A DNA stretch of 64,000 nt. Origin: Altererythrobacter sp. KTW20L. GTDB taxonomy: Bacteria > Pseudomonadota > Alphaproteobacteria > Sphingomonadales > Sphingomonadaceae. The notes below the pieces were generated by a model that was not told the origin of the DNA, did no database searches, and saw nothing but the letters and a program-made list of their open reading frames with translations. Each line of letters starts with the position of its first letter. Position 1 is the stretch's first letter. The DNA lies in the NCBI RefSeq assembly GCF_023501975.1, contig NZ_JAMFLH010000003.1, positions 209,650-273,649 of the forward strand. Direction: 5' to 3'. Shown here one piece after another: positions 53,097 through 62,094 of the stretch. A program made the translations under genes and the position numbers.

Positions 53097-55823
53097 TCAC
53101 GCGCTTTTTACCAAGCGTCGCGCAATCCATTTCTCCGCTTCCACCACTACCAGCAGCAACACCCCGATGGCGATGATGATCATGCCGTCTTCCCATGCCA
53201 CCGGGCGGCTTCCGAAGATGCGGTGCATCACCGGGGCATAGGTGAACAGCAGTTGCGCCGCGATGACGATGGCCACTGCCCCCAACACCGCAGGCGTGCC
53301 CAGTACCCCCTGCCAGGTCAACGACGATCCATGCACATAGCGCACGCTGAACAGGTAGAAGATCTCCATCACCACGATCGTGTTGACGGCCATTGTGCGC
53401 GCAGTCTCCACGGCAAGGCCTTCTGCGGTGGCGTAGGCGTAAATGCCGAAGGTTCCCGCCACCATCAGCAATGAAACAAACACGATGCGCCACAGCAATC
53501 GCCCGGTCAGCATTGCCTGGCCCGCAGGTCGCGGTGGGCGGCGCATCACCCCTTCCTCGGGCGGCTCGAAGGCCAGCGACAGGCCCAGCGCCACCGCGGT
53601 GACCAGGTTGATCCACAGGATCTGGACCGGGGTGATCGGCAGCGTCAGGCCCAGCAGGATCGCGGCCAGAATGGTCAGCGCTTCGCCGCCATTGGTCGGC
53701 AGGGTCCATGAAATGACCTTGGTCAGATTGTCATAGACGGTGCGGCCTTCGCGCACTGCCGCCACGATAGAGGCGAAGTTGTCATCCGCCAGCACCATCT
53801 CGCTGGCATCCTTGGCGGCCTCTGTACCCTTCTGTCCCATCGATACGCCTATGTCGGCGCGCTTCAGGGCCGGGGCATCGTTTACCCCGTCGCCGGTCAT
53901 GGAGATGACCGAGCCATCCCGCTGGAGCGCTTCGACCAGCCGCAGCTTCTGTTCGGGATTGGTGCGGGCGAACACCACTGCCATCTGCGCTTCGGCATCG
54001 AAAGCGGCATCGTCCAGCTTGTCGAGATCATCGCCGGTCAGCGTGCGCGGATCGTCGCCCAAGCCGAGCTGGATGGCGATGGCGCGGGCGGTTACGGCAT
54101 GATCGCCGGTGATCATCTTGACCCTGATGCCCGCGCTTCGGCAGTCCGCGATGGCGTCGATCGCTTCGGGCCGGGGCGGGTCGATCAGCCCTACAAGACC
54201 CAGCAGCGTAGGGCTATCCAGCACATCTTCGTGCGAAACGGTGGCGGTTCCGGGCGGCATCGCGCGCCGCGCAATCGCGATGACCCGCTGGCCCAGCGCG
54301 GCAAGGGCATCGACCTGCGCCAGCCAATGCGCCGTGTCGATGGGTTGCGCGCCGCCAGCACTCGCAACGTCAGCGCACATCGCGATGACTGCTTCCGGGG
54401 CACCCTTGATGAACAGCTGCGGATCGTGTCCGGCACGCGCATTGAGCGTTGCCATATAGCGGTGCCGGGCATCGAACGGGATTTCGGCCAGCCGGGCGAA
54501 TTCGCCGCGCGCTGCCGCGTCGTGGTGCCCGGCTTTGCCGGCCAGGGCCACCAGCGCGCCCTCCATCGGATCGCCATCGACAATCCAGCGCCCCTCGGCT
54601 TCCCGCAGCGATGCATCGTTGCACAGCAGGCCAGCTAGGGTCAGCTCCTCGAGCAGCGGCTCGGCGGCGGGATCGAGTGCCGCGCCATCATCGGCGGCGA
54701 AACTGCCGGTGGGGGCATAGCCGACCCCATCGACCCTGATCGCCCCATCGCCGGTCACCAGGCTGGCGACGGTCATCTCGTTGCGGGTCAGCGTACCGGT
54801 CTTGTCCGAACAGATCACCGAGACCGCGCCCAGCGTCTCCACCGCAGGCAGGCGACGGATAATCGCGTTGCGCCGGGCCATGCGCTGGACACCGATGGCC
54901 AGCGTGATGGTCATTACGGCCGGAAGGCCTTCGGGGATGGCAGCCACAACCAGCCCGACCATCGCCATGAAGGCATCGTCCATCGCGTAGCTGTCGCTCA
55001 GCCAGGCATAGCCGAACACCAGCACGGCGATGCCGAGCACCACCACGGTTACCTGGCGGGCGAAATGGTTCATCTGCCTGATCAGCGGCGTGGCAAGCTG
55101 TTCGACATTGCCGATCATGGTGCTGATCCGGCCGAGTTCGGTCTGCGCGCCAGTGGCGACCACAACGCCCGTCCCTTGCCCGGCGGCGACGAAACTTCCG
55201 GAAAAGGCCATGGAAAAGCGATCGCCCAGCGGCACATCGGCGGCGACGGGCGCCACCTGCTTGTCCACCGGAACCGATTCCCCGGTCAGGATCGCTTCGT
55301 CCGCCTTCATGCTGCTCGCCTTGACCAGCCGCAGGTCGGCAGGCACCCGGTCGCCTGCTTCGAGCAATACGATGTCGCCCGGGACAACCGCGTCGGCGGC
55401 GATGGTCAGCCGCTGGCCTCCGCGCAGCACCGATGCGTGCGGATCGATCATCGCGCGGATCGCCTCCATCGCGTTTTCGGCGCGGCCTTCCTGAACAAAG
55501 CCGATGGCAGCGTTGAGCAGGACGACGGCAGCGATCACCAGCGCATCGGTCATATGGCCGATGGCAGCTGCCAGGACCCCGGCGGCAATCAGGACATAGA
55601 TCAACAGGTTGTGGAACTGCAGGACAAACCGCATCAAGGCGCTGCGTCGCGCACCCTGCGGCAGCCGGTTTGGGCCGTATTGATCCAGCCTGCGCTGCGC
55701 CTCCGCCTCTTCAAGGCCGTTGGCCTGCGCTTCGAGCTGCTGCAGCACCTCACCGGCTTCCAGCGCGTGGAACCGCGCTGCTTCGAGTTCTGGATTGCCA
55801 GGAAGAGGGGCGCGATCACTCAT
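53097..55823 (-). CDS. Cation-transporting P-type ATPase (P2 type, Ca2+/SERCA-like)
   Basis: The 908-residue pump has the actuator motif ILTGESVPVDK, the phosphorylation site CSDKTGTLTRNE (Asp near residue 340), the nucleotide-binding KGAPEAV and the hinge MTGDGVNDAPALKRADIG. Helix M4 has AIPEGLPAVMTITLAIG, as in P2A/P2C calcium or Na/K-type ATPases, and the N-terminal cation ATPase domain (LQQLEAQANGLEEAEAQRRL) fits this group. About ten membrane segments are predicted. The ion is not certain; Ca2+ is the default inference. It lies three bases after the acetate kinase stop, so it is in the same transcript. Confidence 0.92.
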   Translation of the reverse strand: MSDRAPLPGNPELEAARFHALEAGEVLQQLEAQANGLEEAEAQRRLDQYGPNRLPQGARRSALMRFVLQFHNLLIYVLIAAGVLAAAIGHMTDALVIAAVVLLNAAIGFVQEGRAENAMEAIRAMIDPHASVLRGGQRLTIAADAVVPGDIVLLEAGDRVPADLRLVKASSMKADEAILTGESVPVDKQVAPVAADVPLGDRFSMAFSGSFVAAGQGTGVVVATGAQTELGRISTMIGNVEQLATPLIRQMNHFARQVTVVVLGIAVLVFGYAWLSDSYAMDDAFMAMVGLVVAAIPEGLPAVMTITLAIGVQRMARRNAIIRRLPAVETLGAVSVICSDKTGTLTRNEMTVASLVTGDGAIRVDGVGYAPTGSFAADDGAALDPAAEPLLEELTLAGLLCNDASLREAEGRWIVDGDPMEGALVALAGKAGHHDAAARGEFARLAEIPFDARHRYMATLNARAGHDPQLFIKGAPEAVIAMCADVASAGGAQPIDTAHWLAQVDALAALGQRVIAIARRAMPPGTATVSHEDVLDSPTLLGLVGLIDPPRPEAIDAIADCRSAGIRVKMITGDHAVTARAIAIQLGLGDDPRTLTGDDLDKLDDAAFDAEAQMAVVFARTNPEQKLRLVEALQRDGSVISMTGDGVNDAPALKRADIGVSMGQKGTEAAKDASEMVLADDNFASIVAAVREGRTVYDNLTKVISWTLPTNGGEALTILAAILLGLTLPITPVQILWINLVTAVALGLSLAFEPPEEGVMRRPPRPAGQAMLTGRLLWRIVFVSLLMVAGTFGIYAYATAEGLAVETARTMAVNTIVVMEIFYLFSVRYVHGSSLTWQGVLGTPAVLGAVAIVIAAQLLFTYAPVMHRIFGSRPVAWEDGMIIIAIGVLLLVVVEAEKWIARRLVKSA

Positions 55824-55826
55824 CGG

Positions 55827-57014
55827 TCAACCTTCCCCTGTTTGGGCCAGGCAGGCAACCATCCCTTGCGCAATCGCCAGTTCCTCATCCGCAGGGATTA
55901 CGTGAACGGTGACGCGGGAGGTGGGCAAGGATATCACGCCCCAGCCCGCCTGGTTGGCAGCCGCGTCGACTTCCACCCCCAGCCATGCCGCGCCGGCGCA
56001 TATCCGCTGGCGGATGACAGGCGAATTCTCGCCGACGCCGGCTGTGAATACCAGGCTATCCAGCCCGCCCAACGTGGCGACCAGCGACCCGATGGCGCGC
56101 ACGGCGCGGTACAGATAAAGGTCAACAGCCTCTGCCGCCTGCGGTGCAGCGCTTTCCAGCAGCACCTGCATGTCGCCCGAAATGCCCGACATGCCGAGCA
56201 GGCCGGATTGGTTATAGAGCAGGTCTGACAGCGCGGCAGCGTCCATGCCCTTGTCATCCATCAGGTGGAGCAGCACGCCCGGATCGATGGCCCCGCAGCG
56301 GGTCGCCATCATCAGTCCGTCGAGCGCCGAAAAGCCCATCGTGGTCGCGACACTGGCACCGCGATCCATTGCGCACAGGCTGGCACCACTGCCCAGATGG
56401 GCCACGATTGACCGTCCTCCGGCTCGTGGGCCATCAAGTTCGCGTAATGTCTGCGCTACATGGGCGTAGGACAGGCCGTGGAACCCATAGGCGATGATCC
56501 CCTGATCAGTCAGCTCGCGGGGGAGCGCATAGAGTTTGTCGAGCCGGGGTCGGTCGGCGTGGAAGGCGGTGTCAAAACAGCCGATCTGTACAGCCTGCGG
56601 CAACCGCTCTGCGGCAAAGCGGACGATTGCCAGATTATGCGGCTGGTGGAGCGGTGCCAGCGGCACCAGATGTTCGAGCCGGTCGAGCGCTTCGGCATCC
56701 AGCCTCACAGGCCCAGTAAACAGGGTGCCGCCGTGGACAATGCGATGGCCGACAGCAGCTATTCCTTCGAGCAGGCCCAGCCGGTCGAGCTCGTCGAATA
56801 CCAAGGTGGCTGCGGCGGGCAGATCGACCGGACCTCTGGTAACAGCGCGCGTTTCGACCGATGTACCGTTCACCCTTAACGACAGATGCGGTGCCGAACC
56901 CATCCGCGCAAGGCTACCCTCCGCGAGCCGCGCCATCGACGCGCCCCCGCCGTCAAAAAGCGCAAACTTCAGGCTGGAGGAACCAGCGTTGAGAACCAGC
57001 AGGCGGTCGCTCAT
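55827..57014 (-). CDS. ackA: Acetate kinase
   Basis: The 395-residue enzyme interconverts acetyl phosphate plus ADP with acetate plus ATP. Signature 1 is LVLNAGSSSLKFALF at the N terminus and signature 2 is MGFSALDGLMMATRCG-like, with HRIVHGG, CFDTAFH, YGFHGLSY and AHLGSGASLCA all in place. FTAGVGENSPVIR is the C-terminal adenosine-site motif. Length is normal. Its start overlaps the phosphotransacetylase-like gene stop (ATGA). Together they would conserve energy from acetyl-CoA when oxygen is limiting. Confidence 0.95.
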   Translation of the reverse strand: MSDRLLVLNAGSSSLKFALFDGGGASMARLAEGSLARMGSAPHLSLRVNGTSVETRAVTRGPVDLPAAATLVFDELDRLGLLEGIAAVGHRIVHGGTLFTGPVRLDAEALDRLEHLVPLAPLHQPHNLAIVRFAAERLPQAVQIGCFDTAFHADRPRLDKLYALPRELTDQGIIAYGFHGLSYAHVAQTLRELDGPRAGGRSIVAHLGSGASLCAMDRGASVATTMGFSALDGLMMATRCGAIDPGVLLHLMDDKGMDAAALSDLLYNQSGLLGMSGISGDMQVLLESAAPQAAEAVDLYLYRAVRAIGSLVATLGGLDSLVFTAGVGENSPVIRQRICAGAAWLGVEVDAAANQAGWGVISLPTSRVTVHVIPADEELAIAQGMVACLAQTGEG

Positions 57015-57964
57015 CGCGGCGGCTTCAACCGCTGGTGTGCCGCCACAAGCAGTGCTGCGGCGCAGGACGCGAGGCGCGTAGGCGTATCGTCCGCGCGGCT
57101 GGTCAGGATGATCGGCACCCGCGCCCCCACCACGATCCCGGCCGACAGCGCTTCTGAAAAATAGGTCAACTGCTTGGCGATCATGTTGCCCGCTTCGATA
57201 TCGGGCGCAATTAGCACGTCGGCGCAGCCGGCTACTTCGGAAACGATGTGCTTGGTGGCCACGGCAGCAGGCGAAATCGCGTTGTCAAAGGCCAGCGGCC
57301 CATCGACCAGACCGCCGACAATCTGGCCGCGATGCGCCATCTTGGCGAGCGAGGCCGCATCGGTGGTTGCCACCATTGCCGGATGCACTGTCTCGACCGC
57401 CGCCAGTACCGCGACGCGCGGCATGAGAATGCCAAGGGCGATGGCGCAGTCGATAGCGTTCTGGACGATATCCCGCTTGGCGGCGAGATCGGGCGCTATG
57501 ATGATCGCCGCATCGCTCACCAGCAATAGCCGAGGGTAATCCGGTACTTCGAAGATGAACACGTGGCTCATCCGCCGGTCGGTCCGCAATCCGTTGTCGC
57601 GATCGACCACCGCGCCAAGCAGTTCGTCGGTATGCAGGCTGCCCTTCATGATCGCGCCGACCTTCCCGTCGCGCGCAAGGCGGCAGGCCTCGTCTGCTGC
57701 GGCATGACTGTGCTCGACAGGGACCAGTTCGAACGGCGAAATGTCCAACCCGGCGGCATCGGCTACTGTCCGGATCTTCGCTTCCGGGCCGACCAGAACC
57801 GGATCGATCAGGCCACTGTCCGCCGCCGCAAGCGCGCCCCCGAGCGATGCTGCGTCGCACGGGTGGACGACCGCGCAGCGCACCGAAGGGCGATTGGCCG
57901 CCAGAGCCAGGATATCGGCGATGCAGCGCGGCGGCGAGAGGATGTCGTCGACCGGATCACTCAT
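57011..57964 (-). CDS. Phosphate acetyl/butyryltransferase
   Basis: The 317-residue PTA_PTB family enzyme converts an acyl-CoA and phosphate to acyl phosphate. Matching segments are VHPCDAASLGGALAAADSGLIDPVLVGPEAKI, KVGAIMKGSLHTDELLGAVV, RMSHVFIFEVP, SDAAIIIAPDLAAK and VLIAPDIEAGNMIAKQL in pieces. It is the short form without the DRTGG domain, closer to phosphotransbutyrylase or the C-terminal part of bifunctional enoyl-CoA hydratase/Pta proteins. Acetyl-CoA is the likely substrate given the adjacent acetate kinase. Both ends overlap neighbours in ATGA. Confidence 0.88.
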   Translation of the reverse strand: MSDPVDDILSPPRCIADILALAANRPSVRCAVVHPCDAASLGGALAAADSGLIDPVLVGPEAKIRTVADAAGLDISPFELVPVEHSHAAADEACRLARDGKVGAIMKGSLHTDELLGAVVDRDNGLRTDRRMSHVFIFEVPDYPRLLLVSDAAIIIAPDLAAKRDIVQNAIDCAIALGILMPRVAVLAAVETVHPAMVATTDAASLAKMAHRGQIVGGLVDGPLAFDNAISPAAVATKHIVSEVAGCADVLIAPDIEAGNMIAKQLTYFSEALSAGIVVGARVPIILTSRADDTPTRLASCAAALLVAAHQRLKPPR

Positions 57965-59037
57965 GGAGTAAGAGCGATTTTCAGCACACCATCGCGCTGG
58001 TTGGCGAACAGGTCATAGGCCGCCTCGATATCGTCCAGCTTGAAGCGGTGCGTCACCAGCGGCCGGGTATCGAGCCGCTGCGATGCGATTACGTCCATCA
58101 GCCGCCCCATCCGCTCCTTGCCGCCAGGGCAAAGCGCGGTGGTGATCGTATGGTCGCCCAGGCCAGCGGCAAAGGCATCGAGCGGGATGGTCAGGTCACT
58201 TGAATAGACCCCCAGCGACGATAGCCTACCGCCCGGTCGCAGGACGCGCAGGGCGGCGCTGAAGGTCTGCTGCAGACCCAGCGCCTCGATGGCGACATCG
58301 ACCCCGCGACCGTCGGTCAGCCGCATGATCTCGGCCACCGGATCGCATTTGCTGAAATCCACCACGTGGTCGGCACCCATCTGGCGGGCAATTTCCATGC
58401 GCGCCGGGACCGCTTCCACGGCGATGATCGTGGTCGCGCCCATGAGCCGGGCTCCGGCAGTGGCGCACAGGCCGATGGGCCCCTGGGCAAAGACCGCCAC
58501 CGTATCGCCAATCCGCACCTGACCGCGCTCAGCGCCCGAAAAGCCGGTGGACATGATATCGGGGCACATCAGCACCTGCTCGTCGGTCAACCCGTCGGGG
58601 ATCGGCGCGAGGTTGGTCATGGCATCGGGCACCAGCAGGTATTCGGCCTGCGACCCATCGATCGTGTTGCCAAAGCGCCAGCCCCCCATCGCCTTGTAGC
58701 CGTGCTTGGTCCCTGCTCCGTCCTGCGAATGCTGGCCGCACAGGCAGGCGGCGCTGTGGCCGCTGGGCGTGATGGCCCCGGCAATCACCCGCTGGCCTTC
58801 GCGAAAGCCTTGCACCGCCGACCCCAGCTTCTCGATCACGCCGACCGGTTCGTGGCCGACAGTCAGGCCCCTGGCGACAGGGTATTCGCCTTTGAGGATA
58901 TGCACGTCGGTGCCGCAGATCGTGGTCGTGGTGATCCTGATCAGCGCGTCGAGCGGGCCCACATCGGGGACAGGCTTGTCGTCGAGCACGATTCGACCGG
59001 GCTCGGCAAATATGGCGGCTTTCATCATCTGCGGCAT
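57961..59037 (-). CDS. Zinc-dependent medium-chain alcohol dehydrogenase
   Basis: The 358-residue MDR protein has catalytic zinc ligands in TTICGTDVHILKGEYP and LTVGHEPVG and a further CPDIMSTGFSGAE ligand region. The Rossmann motif is VFAQGPIGLCATAGARLMG. The structural-zinc lobe (SGHSAACLCGQHSQDG) has only part of the usual four cysteines, as in Clostridium-type secondary alcohol dehydrogenases, which it resembles in GGWRFGNTIDGSQAEYLLVP. It would reduce acetaldehyde or a ketone, or oxidise the alcohol. GGGAG precedes the ATG. It is the first gene of the operon and lies just downstream of an FNR-like site. Confidence 0.9.
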   Translation of the reverse strand: MPQMMKAAIFAEPGRIVLDDKPVPDVGPLDALIRITTTTICGTDVHILKGEYPVARGLTVGHEPVGVIEKLGSAVQGFREGQRVIAGAITPSGHSAACLCGQHSQDGAGTKHGYKAMGGWRFGNTIDGSQAEYLLVPDAMTNLAPIPDGLTDEQVLMCPDIMSTGFSGAERGQVRIGDTVAVFAQGPIGLCATAGARLMGATTIIAVEAVPARMEIARQMGADHVVDFSKCDPVAEIMRLTDGRGVDVAIEALGLQQTFSAALRVLRPGGRLSSLGVYSSDLTIPLDAFAAGLGDHTITTALCPGGKERMGRLMDVIASQRLDTRPLVTHRFKLDDIEAAYDLFANQRDGVLKIALTP

Positions 59038-59057
59038 GGTTCAGGCTCCCTGTGGCG

Positions 59058-59106
59058 AAGGAAGACTATAGCATAGTTTGCGGGCCGCTATTGGATCGAG
59101 GTCAAT
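59058..59106 (-). promoter_or_regulatory. Putative FNR-type class II promoter of the adh-pta-ackA operon
   Basis: On the minus strand TTGAC CTCG ATCCA (59106..59093) matches eight of ten half-site positions of the FNR/Crp-type consensus TTGAT-N4-ATCAA. A -10-like TATAGT lies at 59072..59067. If transcription starts about seven to nine bases later (59060-59058), the box centre is near -39.5 to -41.5, the class II activator position. It is the only good candidate in the gap before the operon. The role of fermentation-type genes downstream fits oxygen-responsive control. Confidence 0.55.
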
Positions 59107-59785
59107 TCGAGCAAATTAGCTGCAACCCGCTCACCCACCGCAGCAGCATGCCGGACTCCTGTTCCGCGGGGTGCTGCGGCAATAGGAACAAAAATCAGTT
59201 GGAGGCGGTGCGCCACCGTCGAGGCATGAACAGCTTTCGGTCAGGCGAATCTGGCCGGAGTCGCTGCAGCCGCCGCTCAAACTCTAACGTTGCGCAGTTC
59301 AGGGCTGAGTCTGGGCTGTGTGGCGCGTGACCCAGTCCAGAGCGAACCGGTCTCCCATGCAAATTCCCATTTCCCAGCCTGTTTTTCCCGTTTTCAGGGC
59401 AATTTAACGGGAATATCCGCATTTCAATCATTTTGCCGAACTGTTGGGGCTCTTAACCAGCTGATCTTAGGTCGATAATTGCGGAGATTTCCCGTGAACC
59501 AGAAACGGGAATAAACTCCCGAACAAACCGGAAATCCCCACCGGCAACGCCGTTGCAAATCGGGAATGCACGATGCTCAGCGTTCGGGGGGCTGCGGGAG
59601 CCTGTCCAGAGTCGAGACAGTGGCCGTGGAAATTCCACATTGGCATCATTCACCGGTCCGCGTATGATGGACTTCCTTGTCGAGAGGACCACCACGGTGA
59701 GACCGTGCCTGTGTGATCGACAAGGATCATGCATGTCCGGGCTCACCTTCCACGACCCTCCCGGGTCACCTCGAAGGACAAGGCC
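59107..59785. other. Noncoding leader of phage-type island, palindrome-rich
   Basis: About 680 bp without a gene I can support. It carries several copies of ACGGGAA / TTCCCGT: a perfect 8-bp inverted pair TTCCCGTT (59385-59392) and AACGGGAA (59406-59413), a 7-bp pair (59489-59495 and 59505-59511), and single copies near 59515 and 59558. The local GC is lower than in the flanking genes. A short minus-strand frame (59431..59195) has no recognisable product. The end of the region carries the GAAGGA ribosome binding site of the methyltransferase gene. Confidence 0.6.
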
Positions 59786-61183
59786 ATGACTGCATCTACC
59801 AACCGCAAGAAAACCCCGAGCCGCAAGCTCGCCGTACCGGACCTTGGTCCCATCGAGCAGATCCCGCCAGAGCTGCTGCGCCCCTATGCGCGCAACGCCC
59901 GCACGCACAGCGAACGCCAGGTGGCATTGATCGGACAGTCGATCGAGACCTTCGGCTTTACCAACCCTATCATCGCCGATGAGGACGGAACGATCATTGC
60001 CGGCCACGGTCGCTGGGAAGCTGCACGCCTGCTTGGCCTGACGACGGTACCGGTACTCCGCTCCAGGCATATGACGCCGGAGAAAGTGAAGGCCTACCGG
60101 ATCGCTGATAACAAGCTGGCGGAGCTATCTGGCTGGGACATAGACCTGCTCAAGCTTGAGTTTGACGAGCTGAGCGCCATCGAGCTGGAGTTCAGCATCG
60201 AGGTCACCGGCTTTGCACACCCCGAGATCGATATGATCGTTGATGAACCGGCCACGGCGAGGGGGCCAGATGATGGCCCCCGCGATCCGCTGGATGCCGA
60301 CATCCCTGAACCTCCCGTCAACCCGGTCAGCCAGATGGGCGACCTATGGCTGATGGACGGACACCGGCTGCTCGTGGGTTCATCGCTTGATCATGAGTAC
60401 TTCACAGTGCTGATGGCCGGGCACCAGGCCACCATGGTCTTCCAGGATGGTCCATATAACGTCCCCATAAAGGGCCATGTCAGCGGTCTGGGTAAAGTCC
60501 AGCATCGCGAGTTCGCGATGGCCTCGGGCGAGATGAGCAAAGCCCAGTTCCAGGCTTTCAACGCCTCCAATCTGAAAGCCATCGCCCCGCACCTGGTTGA
60601 CGGAGCCATCCTTGCGATGTGCATGGACTGGCGCGGTTCGCTACCGCTTCAGCTGGCAATGGAGGAAGCTGGGCTCGACCTCATCAATCTCGCGGTCTGG
60701 GTCAAGAGCAACGGGGGGATGGGCAGCCTGCTACGCTCGCAGCACGAACTAGTGTTTATCGCCAAGCACGGGAAAGCCAGCCACATCAACAATGTCCAGC
60801 TGGGCAAGTTCAAGCGCTACAGGACAAATGTTTGGCGGTACCCCGGCGTCAATACGTTCGGCCGCGGTCGGATGGAACAGCTTACCGCGCACCCCACGCC
60901 CAAACCGGTGCCGCTGGTGGCCGACGCCATCCGCGATGTCAGTAACCGCGGCCAGATCGTGCTCGACAGCTTCATGGGTTCGGGCACGACCCTCCTTGCT
61001 GCCGAGCGAACCGGCCGGATTGCCTACGGCATGGATATCGATCCGGGCTACGTCGATGTCTCGGTGGCGCGCTGGGAGGCCATGACCGGGAAGTCGGCGG
61101 TGCTCGAGAGTACCGGCAAGACCTTTGCCGAGACCTCATCCGAGCGAGCCCCCACTTCGCTTGACAACAAATCTCGGGCATAA
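59786..61183 (+). CDS. ParB-like domain fused to beta-class DNA methyltransferase
   Basis: The 465-residue protein starts MTASTNRKKT at 59786, with GAAGGA upstream. Residues about 25-110 form a ParB N-terminal-like domain (LLRPYARNARTHSERQVALI, GTIIAGHGRWEAARLLGL). The C-terminal half is an amino-methyltransferase. Its motif IV reads DGPY at residues 221-224 where DPPY is expected, and SAM-binding motif I DSFMGSGTTLLAAERTGR begins near 394. The motif order IV before I is that of beta-class N6A/N4C methylases. LTAHPTPKPVPLVADAI is the motif X region. No restriction gene is next to it; it precedes DUF5681 and terminase genes, so it is a phage-type orphan methylase. The Gly may affect activity. 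Confidence 0.85.
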   Translation: MTASTNRKKTPSRKLAVPDLGPIEQIPPELLRPYARNARTHSERQVALIGQSIETFGFTNPIIADEDGTIIAGHGRWEAARLLGLTTVPVLRSRHMTPEKVKAYRIADNKLAELSGWDIDLLKLEFDELSAIELEFSIEVTGFAHPEIDMIVDEPATARGPDDGPRDPLDADIPEPPVNPVSQMGDLWLMDGHRLLVGSSLDHEYFTVLMAGHQATMVFQDGPYNVPIKGHVSGLGKVQHREFAMASGEMSKAQFQAFNASNLKAIAPHLVDGAILAMCMDWRGSLPLQLAMEEAGLDLINLAVWVKSNGGMGSLLRSQHELVFIAKHGKASHINNVQLGKFKRYRTNVWRYPGVNTFGRGRMEQLTAHPTPKPVPLVADAIRDVSNRGQIVLDSFMGSGTTLLAAERTGRIAYGMDIDPGYVDVSVARWEAMTGKSAVLESTGKTFAETSSERAPTSLDNKSRA

Positions 61184-61449
61184 TGCACTGATATTGTGCA
61201 ACTATATCCTAGAAACAGTCTTGCGTAGATCCCACTTCCCGGATAGAAGGTTGACGCCGTCGCGATATACCCGCGCGGCCGTGCACTACGCGCATTCTCA
61301 CGGAAGCCAGCGGTCCCGCACGACACACCGGCTGAAGCCCTCCCGGACGGAAGGTCTTCGGTCACCCCATCCGGGGAACCGTGTCGGCCGTAGCTTCTGT
61401 GTTCAGAACACGACGATCTCGGTTCCCTTCAAAATGAGAAGGTCGAACC
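61184..61449. other. Noncoding spacer between methyltransferase and DUF5681 genes
   Basis: This 266-bp spacer has no supportable gene. It is AT-richer at its left end (around 61190-61215). A GAGAAGG element near 61437-61443 could serve as the ribosome binding site for the DUF5681 gene. I see no clear terminator or promoter. Confidence 0.5.
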
Positions 61450-62094
61450 ATGACTGATCAGCCAGACAAGCCAAGTGGCAAGATTGGGGAGCATCCCCCA
61501 GTCGGTTCCGCGATCAATCCGCGCCCCCGCATCCGTGCCGTTCGGCAACCGTCTCCGGGGACTGTCCCGCCCGACAAACCAGCGCCGTCGAGTGTGGCAT
61601 CCCGGCAGGAGGACAAGAGCACTCGCCGAACGAAAGCCACAAAGGACGAGAACGGCAAATGGCAACCAACGGGTGATTATCCGGTCGGGTTCTGCCGAAC
61701 TCCGATGGCCACCCGCTTTTCCGGCACACCAGGACCCGGCCGGCCCAAGGGCTCGATGAGCTACGATGTCATGCTGCGCAAGCACCTTGCGAAGATGCGC
61801 AAGGTACGGATCGACGGCAAGGAAAGGACCGTCACCCAGGGCGAGCTGGTGATAATCACCACTGTGCGCGACGCCATGGAAGGCAAGAGCAAGGACGCAC
61901 GCAAGCAGATCCTTTCCGACATGCTTCGGTTGTCGCCGCCGGATCAACATGACGCATCCGCCTCAGCCAGGGACCATAACGAAGCGGACAGGCTGACCTT
62001 CGACGAGTTCTATCAAACGGTGCGCGACGAGGTGCTGGCAGATCTTGGGATCCAGCCAGGGGATGAACCCGGCGATGCGGGAGAGGGCTCATGA
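61450..62094 (+). CDS. DUF5681 domain protein
   Basis: The 214-residue protein has a long Pro/Arg/Lys-rich N terminus (residues 1-65), then the DUF5681 core YPVGFCRTPMATRFSGTPG followed by GRPKGS near residues 77-101. A basic-helical region MLRKHLAKMRKVRIDGKERTVTQGELV and an acidic tail follow. DUF5681 proteins are encoded next to terminase genes in prophage-like islands and may serve as small-terminase-like or DNA-binding partners. The stop overlaps the terminase start (ATGA), which supports a shared function. The exact role is not known. Confidence 0.85.
   Translation: MTDQPDKPSGKIGEHPPVGSAINPRPRIRAVRQPSPGTVPPDKPAPSSVASRQEDKSTRRTKATKDENGKWQPTGDYPVGFCRTPMATRFSGTPGPGRPKGSMSYDVMLRKHLAKMRKVRIDGKERTVTQGELVIITTVRDAMEGKSKDARKQILSDMLRLSPPDQHDASASARDHNEADRLTFDEFYQTVRDEVLADLGIQPGDEPGDAGEGS

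Noticed and set aside
59195..59431. 78-codon minus-strand frame in the leader of the phage-type island
   Set aside because: No ribosome binding site or family, and it spans one of the palindromes.
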